Part shown: one piece after another, positions 17,116 to 25,426 of the stretch
How positions within the stretch are numbered: the stretch's first letter is position 1
How the letters are laid out: every line of letters starts with the position of its first letter
Assembly (NCBI RefSeq): GCF_036322585.1
Contig: NZ_AP024600.1
Location: forward strand, 1,240,001-1,304,000
From: Luteolibacter sp. LG18
Lineage (GTDB): Bacteria; Verrucomicrobiota; Verrucomicrobiia; Verrucomicrobiales; Akkermansiaceae
Direction: 5' to 3'
Length of the DNA: 64,000 bases
Translations under genes and position numbers: made by a program
The notes under the pieces: model-generated
The model's database searches: none
Seen by the model: only the letters and a program-made list of their open reading frames with translations
Told to the model about the DNA's origin: nothing

Positions 17116-18132
17116 TCATTTCCGCCGGGGTGCGATTCCTTGCTGATCGTAGAGTTCCTCCCGCATCAGCTCGGAATCGTCCTGGAACCACTCGTCCGGA
17201 GTCTCGTCCCGGCGCACCGCCTTGGTGAACACGCTCTTGTTCTTCGGAATCACCAGTTGGGTCTCCAAGGCGGTCAGCGCGGCGGCCACGCCATCGACCG
17301 GGAAACGCTCGTTCTGGCGCAACCAGAAAAGGCTCAGCTCATTGTACGCCAGCATCGGGCCACCGAAGAGCGCGGCGGCATGACTCGCCGGGTCCAGCGA
17401 GGGCGCGGCCTTCTCCTCCAGCACGAACAGGACGCTGACGAAGGTGGTCGAGCGGTTGCCAGGTTCCTGATAGAGTTGGCGGGCCATTTCCAGGGCCTCC
17501 CGCTCCCGACCGGGGCAGCGCGCGAGCGAATAAAGCTGGAACCGCCGGACGTACGGCAGCGCTTGGCCGGTGTCGGCGGCGGCCTTGAAAGCATCGGCCG
17601 CGGCCGCATAGTCGCGCAGCTTGTCCGGAGCCGAGCACAGGCGGCCGAGGGCGGCCAGGAGTTTCCAATCGCCCGGGTTGTTCCGGATGCCGCGGCGCAG
17701 GAACGCCTCGCCGCGCAGGATCCATTCCCGCCAGGCCTCGCGGCGACGCGCCGGGGGCAGGCTGGAATCGATCCGGTAATCGCTGGCCGCATTGTACGCC
17801 ATGTGCCAGCTCCCCATGTCCCAGTATTGGGTGGTCTGGGGCGCGAGATCGACCATCAGGTCGTAGGTGTCCGCCACCTCGCTCCAGCGTTTATCCGTGA
17901 AACAGGTGTAGGCCCGGAGATTGAGGAAGGTGGCGACCAGCGTCCGCAGGCCACCGAGCGCCACGGCGCTGCTGGTCTGGCCAATCCGGTCGCGGGTATC
18001 CAGGCCGACCGGCGCGGCCAGCAGGCCGGTGGCCCGGAACTCGCGGGTCATGGGGGCTTCCCACAACGGGCGCAGTCCCCCGGCGGCGAGCAGGCCGATG
18101 GCGAGGAGGCAGTACTTGAGCGGGCGTTTCAC
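17116..18132 (-). CDS. Membrane-anchored hypothetical protein, TPR-like helices
   Basis: A 338-residue protein with an N-terminal membrane anchor or signal (Y-C-L-L-A-I-G-L-L-A-A-G-G-L) and an all-helical remainder. Several 34-residue-like helical pairs are suggestive of tetratricopeptide repeats, for example around D-Y-A-A-A-A-D-A-F-K-A-A-A-D-T-G and R-E-R-E-A-L-E-M-A-R-Q-L-Y. It is the third gene of the ABC operon, four bases after the permease, so it probably serves that exporter. I do not recognise a named family. Confidence 0.7.
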   Translation of the reverse strand: MKRPLKYCLLAIGLLAAGGLRPLWEAPMTREFRATGLLAAPVGLDTRDRIGQTSSAVALGGLRTLVATFLNLRAYTCFTDKRWSEVADTYDLMVDLAPQTTQYWDMGSWHMAYNAASDYRIDSSLPPARRREAWREWILRGEAFLRRGIRNNPGDWKLLAALGRLCSAPDKLRDYAAAADAFKAAADTGQALPYVRRFQLYSLARCPGREREALEMARQLYQEPGNRSTTFVSVLFVLEEKAAPSLDPASHAAALFGGPMLAYNELSLFWLRQNERFPVDGVAAALTALETQLVIPKNKSVFTKAVRRDETPDEWFQDDSELMREELYDQQGIAPRRK

Positions 18133-18136
18133 CGGG

Positions 18137-19060
18137 TCAGAACTCCTTGTCCGAAAACACGAACCATGATCCCACCACGTAAACCCCCACGTAGTAGGCC
18201 GCCGCCCAGACGAGTTTCCCGAACTGGGCGAGCTCCATCATCTTCCCTTGGATCACGGCGTCGATGACGTTGAAAAGCTGGAAGTCCGGAAACACCACCG
18301 CGATGATCTGCCCGATGTGGCGGGCCACCGCCGTCTGCGAACCATCCGGGCCACCCAAGGCATCCCCTTGGAAATGGCCGATGAAGTAAACGAGGAAGCT
18401 GACCACCGTGGTGAACAGCGTGCTGGTGGAAAAGGTCGAGATCAGCAGCGCCACCGCCGCCATCACCGCGGCGCGGAGGAACACCGCCACCACCGCGCCC
18501 TGGAGGCTCCAGGTCGGCCCTTGGAGCAGGGTGTCATGGGTGAGCGAATCCCGCGCGGCCTGGGTCCAGTGGTGGGCATCCGCCAGGGATTTCTGCACAT
18601 CCAGCACGATCGACATGCGGATCTGGAGCATCACCGTCATCAGGATGTCCATGAGCCCCAGCGAGACGAGCAGCAGCAGCAGGACGCCGCAGAGTTTTCC
18701 GACGAGGTAATCGAGCCGCGGCACCGGCTTGGCCAGGATGGTGTAAAGGGTGCGGTCCTCCACATCCTTCGGCAGCAGCAGGGCGGTGGAGACGATCCCG
18801 AAGACCACCGAGAAGAGGGTCATCGCGCCCAGCGACCAGCTCTTGATCAGGCGCAGGATGTCCAGCCCCTCCGCCCCCATCGCCTCCGAACCGGAGTGCT
18901 GGGGCAGGTCGAAGAAATTGCTGGCGATGGCGATCACGGCGAAGATCGCGAGAAAGTAGAAGACCTTCATCCGCGCCAGTTGGGTGAAGGCATGCCCGGC
19001 GATCACCGAGATCCGGCGCAGACGGGCGAAAGGCAGTTTCCTGGAAGTGGCGTGGGTCAT
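18137..19060 (-). CDS. ABC-2-type permease
   Basis: A 307-residue inner-membrane protein with about six hydrophobic segments and the ABC-2 exporter layout: a first segment after I-A-G-H-A-F-T-Q-L, then a large loop, then V-F-G-I-V-S-T-A-L-L-L and the conserved E-D-R-T-L-Y-T-I-L-A-K-P-V-P-R. That last motif is a hallmark of ABC-2 permeases of the Nos/gliding type. Its start overlaps the ATPase stop by four bases (ATGA). Together with the ATPase it forms an exporter of unknown cargo. Confidence 0.88.
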   Translation of the reverse strand: MTHATSRKLPFARLRRISVIAGHAFTQLARMKVFYFLAIFAVIAIASNFFDLPQHSGSEAMGAEGLDILRLIKSWSLGAMTLFSVVFGIVSTALLLPKDVEDRTLYTILAKPVPRLDYLVGKLCGVLLLLLVSLGLMDILMTVMLQIRMSIVLDVQKSLADAHHWTQAARDSLTHDTLLQGPTWSLQGAVVAVFLRAAVMAAVALLISTFSTSTLFTTVVSFLVYFIGHFQGDALGGPDGSQTAVARHIGQIIAVVFPDFQLFNVIDAVIQGKMMELAQFGKLVWAAAYYVGVYVVGSWFVFSDKEF

Positions 19061-19914
19061 GGCTCGTCGCCGGAGGTTGCGCGCAGGAAGAGGCGCTCAA
19101 GGGTGGTCTTCGGCTTGCCGGAGCGCAGCCACTCGGCCTTGCCGGAGCGCTTCACCAGCGCCTGGATCTCGGCCACCAGCTCCGGGGAAGCGTCGCGCAA
19201 GACGATTTCGGTCTGGTCCTCGATCGCGATGAGGTCTTCGAGATGGCCCTCCCGGACCATCTTGCCGCGGAAAATGATGCCGACGTGATCGCAGACCTCC
19301 TGCACTTGTTCGAGGAGGTGGGAGCAGAGGAACACGGTGATGCCCTTGTCCCGCAGCTTCAGGATCAGGTCCCGGATCTGGCGGGAACCGATCGGGTCCA
19401 CCCCGGCGGTGGGTTCGTCCAGGATCACCAGCCGCGGTTCCTGAACCAGCGCCTGGGCCAGGCCGACGCGCTGGAGCATGCCCTTCGAGTAACCGGCGAT
19501 GCGGCGGTCGCTCGCACCCTCCAGGTCCACCAGCGCCAGCAGCTCGGCCACGCGGTCCTTCAACACCTTGCCACGCAGGCCGCAGAGCTTGCCGTAGAAT
19601 GACAGGGTTTCGGCACCGGTGAGGTGCTTGTAGAAATACGGGTTCTCCGGGAGGAAGCCGACGTCATCGCGGGAATCCACCTTCAGCGAGTCCTTGCCGA
19701 AAATCGCACAGCGCCCGGAGGTCGGGGCCACCAGCCCCAACAGGGCCTTCATGGTGGTCGATTTCCCGGAGCCGTTCGGGCCGATCAGGCCGTAGACCTC
19801 GCCCGGCTGGATCACCAGCGAGACGTGGTCGACCGCGCGCAGCGGGGCGCGGCGGAAGGACGTCTTGAAGTCCTTCACGAGGTCTCGGATTTCAACGGCG
19901 GGAACGGGTTCCAT
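19057..19914 (-). CDS. ABC exporter ATP-binding protein
   Basis: A 285-residue ABC ATPase of the CcmA/NatA type. Walker A is G-P-N-G-S-G-K-S-T near residue 43, the signature region is Y-S-K-G-M-L-Q-R-V, Walker B is L-V-I-L-D-E-P-T-A-G-V-D-P, and the switch is in L-C-S-H-L-L-E-Q-V. The frame is open far upstream, but family homology starts at M-E-P-V-P-A-V-E-I, so 19914 is the start. It heads a three-gene operon with the permease and the TPR-like protein. Confidence 0.92.
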   Translation of the reverse strand: MEPVPAVEIRDLVKDFKTSFRRAPLRAVDHVSLVIQPGEVYGLIGPNGSGKSTTMKALLGLVAPTSGRCAIFGKDSLKVDSRDDVGFLPENPYFYKHLTGAETLSFYGKLCGLRGKVLKDRVAELLALVDLEGASDRRIAGYSKGMLQRVGLAQALVQEPRLVILDEPTAGVDPIGSRQIRDLILKLRDKGITVFLCSHLLEQVQEVCDHVGIIFRGKMVREGHLEDLIAIEDQTEIVLRDASPELVAEIQALVKRSGKAEWLRSGKPKTTLERLFLRATSGDEP

Positions 19915-20065
19915 GCGGAGGGTGCCAGACGATAGGGATGCCGGCGCACGTGGCAACGGGCATTTTTCATGTCCGGTCAGTTGGAAACGGCGACAGTTTT
20001 TCGACAGAAGCGTGCTTGAGATTTCCCACAACTCTACCCACCATCCTAACTTGAACCCCGAAATC

Positions 20066-20890
20066 ATGAAAAAATTGATCCTGCCCCTGCTCGCCCTGGC
20101 CACCGCGCTGGGCCTCACGAGCTGTTTCCAATCCGAAACCGTCATCCACCTGAAGAAGGATGGTAGCGGCACCATCGTGGAAGAGACCTTCCTCGGTGAG
20201 CAGATGAAAGCCATGATGGCCCAGATGTCCGCCATCGGCGGCGGCGAAGGCGATGCCAAGGCCAAGGACCCGCTCGCCGACTCGTTCTCCGAGGAAAAAG
20301 CCAAGGCGAAGGCCGCCTCCCTCGGCGAGGGTGTGAGCCTCGACAAGGTCGAGAAGGTCAATGCCAATGGCAAGGATGGCTACCGCGTGACCTACAAGTT
20401 CACCGACATCAACAAGGTGAAGTTCGATCCCGGTGACGCGACCGACAGCATGAAGCCGCCGGGTGCCGACGAGGGCGAGAAGAAGAAGTCCGACCCGATC
20501 ACCTTCGCCTACGCCGGTGGCAAGCTGACCATCAAGATGCCGAAGCCCGAGGGCAAGAAGGACAAGCCCGAAGCCAAGGAGGGAGAAGGCGAGGACGATG
20601 CCCAGGACGCCCAGCAGGAGGCCATGATGAAGCAGATGTTCGCCGACATGAAGATCACGGTGAAGCTCACCGCCGATGGCGGCATCGAGAAGACCGACGC
20701 CACCCACGCCAGCGGTGACTCCATCACCCTGATGGAAATGGACTTCGGCAAGCTCATGAAGGACCCGACCGCCTTCAAGAAACTCCAGAAGGCCAACCCG
20801 GAAACCCCCGAGGAGATCGAGCAGACCCTCAAGGGAGTGGACGGCATCAAGATGGAGTCCAAGCCGGAAGTGACCGCGACGCTCAAGTAA
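20066..20890 (+). CDS. Lipoprotein of unknown function
   Basis: A 274-residue protein with a clear lipoprotein signal: K-K-L-I-L-P-L-L-A-L-A-T-A-L-G followed by the lipobox L-T-S-C at residues 17-20. The mature part opens with a short strand pattern (S-E-T-V-I-H-L-K-K-D-G-S-G-T-I) seen in other exported proteins of this phylum. It has two lysine/glutamate-rich low-complexity regions, about residues 65-100 and 165-190. It is divergent from the ABC operon across 151 bases and ends at a strong terminator. No function can be assigned. Confidence 0.75.
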   Translation: MKKLILPLLALATALGLTSCFQSETVIHLKKDGSGTIVEETFLGEQMKAMMAQMSAIGGGEGDAKAKDPLADSFSEEKAKAKAASLGEGVSLDKVEKVNANGKDGYRVTYKFTDINKVKFDPGDATDSMKPPGADEGEKKKSDPITFAYAGGKLTIKMPKPEGKKDKPEAKEGEGEDDAQDAQQEAMMKQMFADMKITVKLTADGGIEKTDATHASGDSITLMEMDFGKLMKDPTAFKKLQKANPETPEEIEQTLKGVDGIKMESKPEVTATLK

Positions 20891-20915
20891 GCGGACTCTC
20901 CAACCGATCACGCAA

Positions 20916-20940
20916 GGCCGCGGATGTGTCATCCGCGGCC
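20916..20940. terminator. Perfect 11-bp hairpin terminator
   Basis: GGCCGCGGATG (20916-20926) and CATCCGCGGCC (20930-20940) form a perfect stem with a TGT loop, followed by the pyrimidine-rich TCTTCGTTTC. It lies between the convergent lipoprotein and pilin-like genes and can serve both. Confidence 0.75.
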
Positions 20941-20964
20941 TCTTCGTTTCACTGTTTCACAGGT

Positions 20965-21414
20965 TCACCAGCTCGCGTGGGAGTCCGGCGCGTGCTTGCC
21001 GTCACCGGCGAGCGAGCATTCGAGATAGAGATCCCCGACCTTCGGAAACACGTTGGCATCCGGGCGATCGTAGGTACCCCCGCCCTGGCAGGTCTTTTCG
21101 CCGACGGCGGCGCTGTAGAGATCACCGCCGATGTAGCCCTTTTCCAACAAGTGGCGGGCGATGTCGTAGGTGCCGTAGGCCACGGTCGGGTGGCCGCCGG
21201 CTTCCGCGCCGCTGAGGTTCTGGTACGAACGCACGGCGAGCTGGACGCTGTAGAGCGTCATGATGCACTCGCCGCGCTGCGCGCCCTTTTTCCAGACGCT
21301 GGAGGCGATGAACGTGATGCCAAGCAGGGTCATCAGGACGCACAGCACGACTGTCAATTCGAGCAGCGTGATTCCGCGCGCCCCGGGGGCCCGGGATGGG
21401 TGGGAAGACTTCAT
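20965..21414 (-). CDS. Type IV pilin-like (pseudopilin) protein
   Basis: A 149-residue protein with a prepilin leader: a short basic start, then the peptidase site G before I-T-L-L-E with glutamate at position 5, then a hydrophobic stalk (L-T-V-V-L-C-V-L-M-T-L-L-G). The C-terminal domain has two cysteines that may form a disulfide loop (C-Q-G-G-G-T-Y ... Y-L-E-C). It has no pilus-assembly neighbours, so it is an orphan minor pilin or part of a type II secretion pseudopilus encoded elsewhere. Confidence 0.85.
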   Translation of the reverse strand: MKSSHPSRAPGARGITLLELTVVLCVLMTLLGITFIASSVWKKGAQRGECIMTLYSVQLAVRSYQNLSGAEAGGHPTVAYGTYDIARHLLEKGYIGGDLYSAAVGEKTCQGGGTYDRPDANVFPKVGDLYLECSLAGDGKHAPDSHASW

Positions 21415-21487
21415 GGTGGGTGGGGGGAACGGGAAGAACCTACCCTTTCCTTAACTTCGACGCCATCACGCAATCATGTATCCCGCA

Positions 21488-23956
21488 TTACCGTAACCCG
21501 CTCAGTTTCACCCCGCCACGGGCATCCACGACCAGCCACACCGGCGGCGCGGTGTTGCGGGGAGTTTTCCATATGAAATCTCCCAGCGAATACACGATCG
21601 GCCGCCCGCGGTAGAAATCCGCCCGCTGGGCCACGTGGGGGTGCGAGCCCACCACGGCGGACGCCCCCCAATCCACGAATCGGCGGGCCCACTCGGTTTG
21701 CTCCGCCGAAACCTCGGCGGTGAACTCCCGGCCCCAGTGGGCGAACACCACCGGTGCCAGCCCCGCCGCCCGGGCCACGGCGATGGCGTCCCGCACCTCC
21801 GACGCGTGGGCGGGCAGGGTGTGCGAACCATCGGTTTCCACGGTGGCTTCCGGTGGCCCGGGGACGATGAAATTGACCGCGATCACCGCGAAACCGCTCC
21901 CCTGCCACGGTCGCGCGGCTTCCTCCAGCCGCCCGCCGCCGGTGAAACCGATGCCCCTCTCCCTCAATGCTCCACGGGTGGCCGCGGCATCGCCATCCGC
22001 AGCGTGGTTGTTCGCCACCGACACCGCCACGCAGCCCGCCTCCCGCAGCCAATCGAGGCGCTCCGGCGGCCAGGTGAACTCGTATTTCCGGGCTCCCTTC
22101 GGTTGGCCGACCGCTCCTTCCAGATTCGCGATCCAGGGTTTGCCGCCGAAGACCTTGGCCGCCTCCAGGACAACCCCACGTTCCACCGCCGCGAGGTTCA
22201 CATCCCCTGCCACGCCGAGACGTCCGGTTTCGTGGAACTCCGGCCTCACCAGCAGATCGAAGCCGGTCCGCTTCTCCAGCAGCTTGTCCAGTCGCACCAC
22301 CTCCGGAAAGCCGCCGAGATGATGGGCCACCAGATCTTCTCCGGTAAGCACGCCGAGCGGCGGCCGGTCCTCCCACACCGCGGCCACATGGGAGCCGAGG
22401 TGCACCACCAGCCCGCGCCCGACCATGTCCGCCGCGAAGGGCACGGCGTCCCCCGGCTTGCACCCGGTCCGGATCACCTCCAGGTAACGCCGGAGCTGAG
22501 CGGGATTGCACCACGGCAGCGGATCACCCGCGCGCCGCCATGCATAGACGAGGAAGTTCGCGCAATCGTTCCCGACGCCGGTTTCCGGTCCGGTTTCCCC
22601 CTGCTGCCGCAGGAACCCCGCGCCGAACACATAGGGCAGGCCGAACTGCTCGGAGAGCCCGGCGTGGAACCCAAGGCCGGTGGTGGCCCGGACCTCGAAC
22701 GGCGGAGTCGCCGCCATCGTGCCATCCGCCAGTTCGACCCGTGCCACCAGTTTGATCCGCCCCCACCCGGCGGGCAGGAACGATTGCCACAGCCGCGGCG
22801 GCAGCGCGCCATCCTCGGTCACCGCGACGGATCTCGCCAACTCACGGACATACGGCGGCGCGGCGGAGGCGAACATCTTCCCGGCGGGCAGATCCGGCAG
22901 CACGTTGTAGCAGGCGAGCTCCGGTACCAATGCCGACCACTCGACGCGGCGGAAGGCACTCCCCGCGCTCGATTGCACCCGCAACACCGGCAGCGCCTCG
23001 ACGGCTGCCCGGGTGATGCCGTCGGTTTCCGGCTGGAGATTCTCCGCCACGATCCGCCACTCGCCATCCTCCGTGGACCAGTGGTCCAGCAACGCGGCCC
23101 AACGCGGGTCCTCGACCTCGATCCGGCCCCGGTTGCCCACCAGAAAACGCCTCATCGCGACCGTGGAGGCGGAGGGATCGAACCGCGGTGGCACCTCGCG
23201 ATTTCCATAGAATTCTTTCGCCCGTTCCGAGCGATCCGGCCCCTCGATCCCGAAGGGCTGGAAGTGCACCCGCGCGTTCGCCACCGCCAGCGAACGGGTC
23301 AGCGCCAGCATGAGCAGCCGCTCCGCCTCCGCATCGTCCTTCAGCCACGGCCGCGAAATGGCGAAGGTCACGAGCCGCAGGTCCTTCATCCCAAGCACGG
23401 CGCTCCAGATCGCATCGAAGCGGCGCTCGCAGGCCTGCGGTTCCATTCCGGCGAAGGCATCGAGATCGATCGTGGCGATCACCGGCAAGCCAGCGGGCCT
23501 TGCGAGATCCCCCTCCGTGATCAGTTCGTAACGCCCTCCCAACTTCCCGCCACCGCGCGTGTCCGCGCCGGGGCGTTCATCGAGCTGGCGCTTCACCTCC
23601 GCCAATTCCCCATCGCGCCCGCCCAGCCACCACACCTTCGCCACCGGCGCGGGCATCAACGGCTCGATCCAATTGTAGGCCTGGAGCGTGCCATCCCGCC
23701 GCCAGCCATCCACCCGCAACCGCCGCTCGGCCTCCGTGGACACCCGCCGCAGTCCCTCACGCAGCCGGTTCGATCCATCCACCGCGCTGGCGTCCGAATG
23801 CGCGTCCACCATCACCAGCAGATGCGGCTCATCAAGATCCACCGTCCGCGCGATCGCCGCGAAGGCCGAAGCGTGGTTGTCCTCGATGAACACCGGCAGC
23901 TCGCGGCCGAAGCCGACCGCGAGACACGCCAGCCATCCTGCCAGCAGCGCCTTCAC
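21488..23956 (-). CDS. Three-domain fusion: UPF0489 (arginase-like), papain-like cysteine hydrolase, CapA phosphatase
   Basis: An 822-residue exported protein with a signal-like start (V-K-A-L-L-A-G-W-L-A-C-L-A-V-G). Domain 1 (about 20-250) is UPF0489-like: E-D-N-H, M-V-D-A-H-S-D-A (the D-x-H-x-D metal motif of ureohydrolases), N-W-I-E-P-L and I-D-L-D-A. Domain 2 (about 420-600) has G-N-D-C-A-N-F-L-V-Y-A-W and H-L-G-S-H-V-A-A-V, a cysteine-histidine pair like NlpC/P60 or DUF1287 hydrolases. Domain 3 (about 600-822) is CapA-like: G-D-V-N-L-A, N-L-E-G-A-V, N-N-H-A-A-D-G-D, H-W-G-R-E, S-H-P-H-V, Y-S-L-G-D-F. The start is GTG 23956, overlapping the upstream stop as GTGA. Its substrate is unknown; a role in modifying a peptide or poly-amino-acid polymer is plausible. 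Confidence 0.8.
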   Translation of the reverse strand: MKALLAGWLACLAVGFGRELPVFIEDNHASAFAAIARTVDLDEPHLLVMVDAHSDASAVDGSNRLREGLRRVSTEAERRLRVDGWRRDGTLQAYNWIEPLMPAPVAKVWWLGGRDGELAEVKRQLDERPGADTRGGGKLGGRYELITEGDLARPAGLPVIATIDLDAFAGMEPQACERRFDAIWSAVLGMKDLRLVTFAISRPWLKDDAEAERLLMLALTRSLAVANARVHFQPFGIEGPDRSERAKEFYGNREVPPRFDPSASTVAMRRFLVGNRGRIEVEDPRWAALLDHWSTEDGEWRIVAENLQPETDGITRAAVEALPVLRVQSSAGSAFRRVEWSALVPELACYNVLPDLPAGKMFASAAPPYVRELARSVAVTEDGALPPRLWQSFLPAGWGRIKLVARVELADGTMAATPPFEVRATTGLGFHAGLSEQFGLPYVFGAGFLRQQGETGPETGVGNDCANFLVYAWRRAGDPLPWCNPAQLRRYLEVIRTGCKPGDAVPFAADMVGRGLVVHLGSHVAAVWEDRPPLGVLTGEDLVAHHLGGFPEVVRLDKLLEKRTGFDLLVRPEFHETGRLGVAGDVNLAAVERGVVLEAAKVFGGKPWIANLEGAVGQPKGARKYEFTWPPERLDWLREAGCVAVSVANNHAADGDAAATRGALRERGIGFTGGGRLEEAARPWQGSGFAVIAVNFIVPGPPEATVETDGSHTLPAHASEVRDAIAVARAAGLAPVVFAHWGREFTAEVSAEQTEWARRFVDWGASAVVGSHPHVAQRADFYRGRPIVYSLGDFIWKTPRNTAPPVWLVVDARGGVKLSGLR

Positions 23957-25305
23957 CGCGCGCCCTGGACCTTCGGCTCCTTGTCGAGCATCTCGTGCAG
24001 CATCACCGAGGAAATGCAGGTATCCTGCCACTTCTTGCCCTTGTACACGCCGCGGATCACCAGCTTCACCGATTTCACCGGCTTGTCGTAGCCCTTGATC
24101 CGGAAGAACTGGCGGTCATCCGAATCCCGCAGCGTGACCGGCATCTTGAAGTCATCGTTGAGCACGATCTCGATCATCGAGGGACGGTTGTTCGCCTCGA
24201 ACAAATCCTTCACCCCCGCGTAGCCGGGGCTGATGCTGACCGCGTAGAGCTTCACCTGGCGCGTCGGTTTCAGGAGCAGGAACTCGCCGATGCCATCCCC
24301 CTCCACGCCCTCCGACCAGATGCTGTGGTTCTCGTCGTGGTTTCCCGGGCCGAGGTTCGAAGCGCTGTATTCATTCTTCCCCTGCTTCGCGAGGGTCGAG
24401 CTGGCGGTGGCGGCGTAGTCGTTCGACACCAGGCACCAAACGCCGGTGCGCTGCTCGTAGCTGCGCTGGATGTGATTGTCGCCATCGTAGTTGCCATAGC
24501 CGCGGCGGCCGGGCACGGCTTCGATCACCAGGTCATCGTCGAGCGTCGGTTCCAGATTCTCGAAATTCCAAACCCAGGCGCCGCCCTGCTTGCCGAAGCG
24601 GCCCGCCGGCTTGCGGATCACCAGCTCGTCGCCATCGACTCCGGCGGCGGTCACGGTGACCTGCCCCTTGGCGATCGTGTCCTTCCACACGCCACCGGTG
24701 GAGAGCCGGTAGCGGAAGGTCAGCGGCGAGATGTCGTAGTCCTCGCTGATGGACATCTCCGACTTGTCGTAGGTGGAATCGTAGCGAATCACGATCTCGC
24801 GCTCCTGGCCCTTGTCGAACTTCAGCTCGGAGACCTCCCAGCCCTGGATGCCCGCCAGTTTGTCGGAGCCGGGGAAGGCCTTCACCTTGCCCTCGGCGAA
24901 GGGCTCCGGGAGATACTTCACCTCCAGCGGCTTGTCCGCGGTCACCGAGTAGCCCTTGCAGTATTTCAGGGCCACCTTCTCCGTGCCGCCCTTGCCGGGA
25001 TTGGACGAGGAACCGTCCTCGTTCATCATGTCATCGTGGACGACCTCCACCGGGAAGCCGAAGCGCACCTTCACCGACGAGTCCGCCTCGTTCTTCATCC
25101 GGTAGCGAACCTCGACCTTCGCGTGGTCCGCCTCCAGCCGGATGTCGAGTTTCTCGTCGAGGATGCGGACGTTCTCGGTGCCGGACGGCTCGAACGGGGA
25201 GATCCCACCGGTGAAATCGACGCCGAAACGGTAGCCGCCGCCATTACCCCACGCCGGAGCGGCCAGCAGGCCGATGGCAAGACAGGTCCATGATGCCATT
25301 TTCAT
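23953..25305 (-). CDS. Exported protein with C-terminal NADase-type glycan-binding domain
   Basis: A 450-residue secreted protein. The signal peptide is M-A-S-W-T-C-L-A-I-G-L-L-A-A-P-A-W-G. Residues about 20-290 are beta-rich, with paired strands (V-E-V-R-Y-R-M-K-N-E and I-V-I-R-Y-D-S-T-Y). The C-terminal part has S-I-W-S-E-G-V-E-G-D-G-I-G-E-F and V-K-S-V-K-L-V-I, the pattern of the NADase-type glycan-binding domain, a discoidin-like fold. Start 25305 was chosen over 25341 because the signal peptide begins there. It leads a two-gene operon and its stop overlaps the GTG of the fusion gene, so both products probably act on the same extracellular target. Confidence 0.75.
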   Translation of the reverse strand: MKMASWTCLAIGLLAAPAWGNGGGYRFGVDFTGGISPFEPSGTENVRILDEKLDIRLEADHAKVEVRYRMKNEADSSVKVRFGFPVEVVHDDMMNEDGSSSNPGKGGTEKVALKYCKGYSVTADKPLEVKYLPEPFAEGKVKAFPGSDKLAGIQGWEVSELKFDKGQEREIVIRYDSTYDKSEMSISEDYDISPLTFRYRLSTGGVWKDTIAKGQVTVTAAGVDGDELVIRKPAGRFGKQGGAWVWNFENLEPTLDDDLVIEAVPGRRGYGNYDGDNHIQRSYEQRTGVWCLVSNDYAATASSTLAKQGKNEYSASNLGPGNHDENHSIWSEGVEGDGIGEFLLLKPTRQVKLYAVSISPGYAGVKDLFEANNRPSMIEIVLNDDFKMPVTLRDSDDRQFFRIKGYDKPVKSVKLVIRGVYKGKKWQDTCISSVMLHEMLDKEPKVQGAR

Positions 25306-25385
25306 AACCTGCATCCTGCGATGGATTCCCCCGCGAGCCAAGCAAGTTCATGAAGCGGAGTTGTCCCAAGACCACCCCGTAAAAA

Positions 25386-25409
25386 GCCCCGGAGGAAATC
25401 CCCCGGGGC
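25386..25409 (-). terminator. Rho-independent terminator of the DUF1080 operon
   Basis: On the minus strand, GCCCCGG and CCGGGGC (outer ends 25409 and 25386) form a 7-bp GC stem followed directly by TTTTT (25385-25381). It lies 18 bases after the DUF1080 stop. Confidence 0.8.
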
Positions 25410-25426
25410 CGTGAAGCATGGGAGCC

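Noticed and set aside
16393..18267. Plus-strand frame (about 624 codons) opposite the phosphoesterase and TPR-like genes
   Set aside because: Antisense to two well-supported genes; no family pattern.
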